NCBI GenBank assembly: GCA_002477275.1
Contig: DLOU01000046.1
Coordinates: 25,046-85,340 of the forward strand
Origin: Caryophanales bacterium UBA7476
GTDB taxonomy: Bacteria > Bacillota_I > Bacilli_A > RF39 > UBA660
Reading direction: 5' to 3'
DNA: 60,295 nt
In this document: one piece after another, positions 60,268 through 60,295 of the stretch
Numbering within the stretch: the stretch's first letter is position 1
How the letters are laid out: each line of letters begins with the position of its first letter
Notes under the pieces: generated by a model
Databases searched by the model: none
Seen by the model: only the letters and a program-made list of their open reading frames with translations
Told to the model about the DNA's origin: nothing
Program-made: the position numbers and the translations under genes

Positions 60268-60295
60268 AAATACTCTTGTATGATATATATAGTCA

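Noticed and set aside
1..60295. Alternative genetic code (TGA = Trp), as in Mollicutes
   Set aside because: Trp positions in conserved proteins use TGG, and TGA ends genes such as agrC, so the standard code applies.

Overview
The window is very AT-rich DNA from a small-genome Firmicute of the Bacilli/Mollicutes side, most like uncultured gut lineages of the RF39/RFN20 type. This is inferred from gene order and protein style; no 16S rRNA is present. Synteny is clearly Bacilli-like: ychF-rpsF-ssb-rpsR, gdpP-rplI-dnaB, the walJ-rlmH neighbourhood, ywiB-argS-rpoE, prfA-prmC-spoIIR, spoIIQ-mbl, and hpf-secA. Trp is encoded by TGG and TGA is used as stop, so the standard bacterial code applies. I see no rRNA, tRNA, insertion sequence or CRISPR array.

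Layout. (1) 1-6000, minus strand: an accessory operon with a zinc-ribbon membrane protein, a leucine-rich-repeat protein split from it by a one-base frameshift, a radical SAM/SPASM enzyme, a small protein ending in 15 asparagines, a zinc-ribbon protein, and an SDR oxidoreductase. (2) 6032-11185: a 1717-residue sigma-70-type factor with a tandem array of degenerate modules and a helical C-terminal half. (3) 11306-18374: a polytopic membrane protein, an ADP-ribosylation pair (class M sirtuin plus HExxH-macrodomain fusion), a methyltransferase behind an attenuator-like leader, and an ABC exporter. (4) 18485-25860: an accessory region. Three gene-sized cassettes (a broken MFS transporter, a CIRCE-controlled Hsp20, an AlkD-like repair protein) lie between four copies of the 3' end of secA (SEC-C codons), each with flanking paired short repeats. 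(5) 25864-36000: secA, hpf, exopolysaccharide/surface genes, a cold-shock protein, an agr quorum-sensing locus split into convergent halves, and tagO. (6) 35926-60267: mostly housekeeping genes for glycolysis, cell shape, envelope, translation, replication and c-di-AMP turnover.

How the genes work together. The envelope set (tagO, murA, class A PBP, mreB/mbl, two M23 proteins) and the replication/translation set (dnaB, ssb, rplI, rpsF, rpsR, prfA, prmC, rlmH, argS, rpmE, hpf) are ordinary. SpoIIQ-like and SpoIIR proteins point to a spore-forming ancestor. AgrB/AgrD would make a cyclic peptide sensed by AgrC/AgrA. The sirtuin and macrodomain would write and erase ADP-ribose.

The most unusual features are the secA-tail cassette array, the giant sigma factor, the radical SAM cluster and the sirtuin/macrodomain pair. 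Four genes are interrupted by single frameshifts (near 4984, 21410, 22855 and 39945). These may be real (decay or phase variation) or sequence errors.
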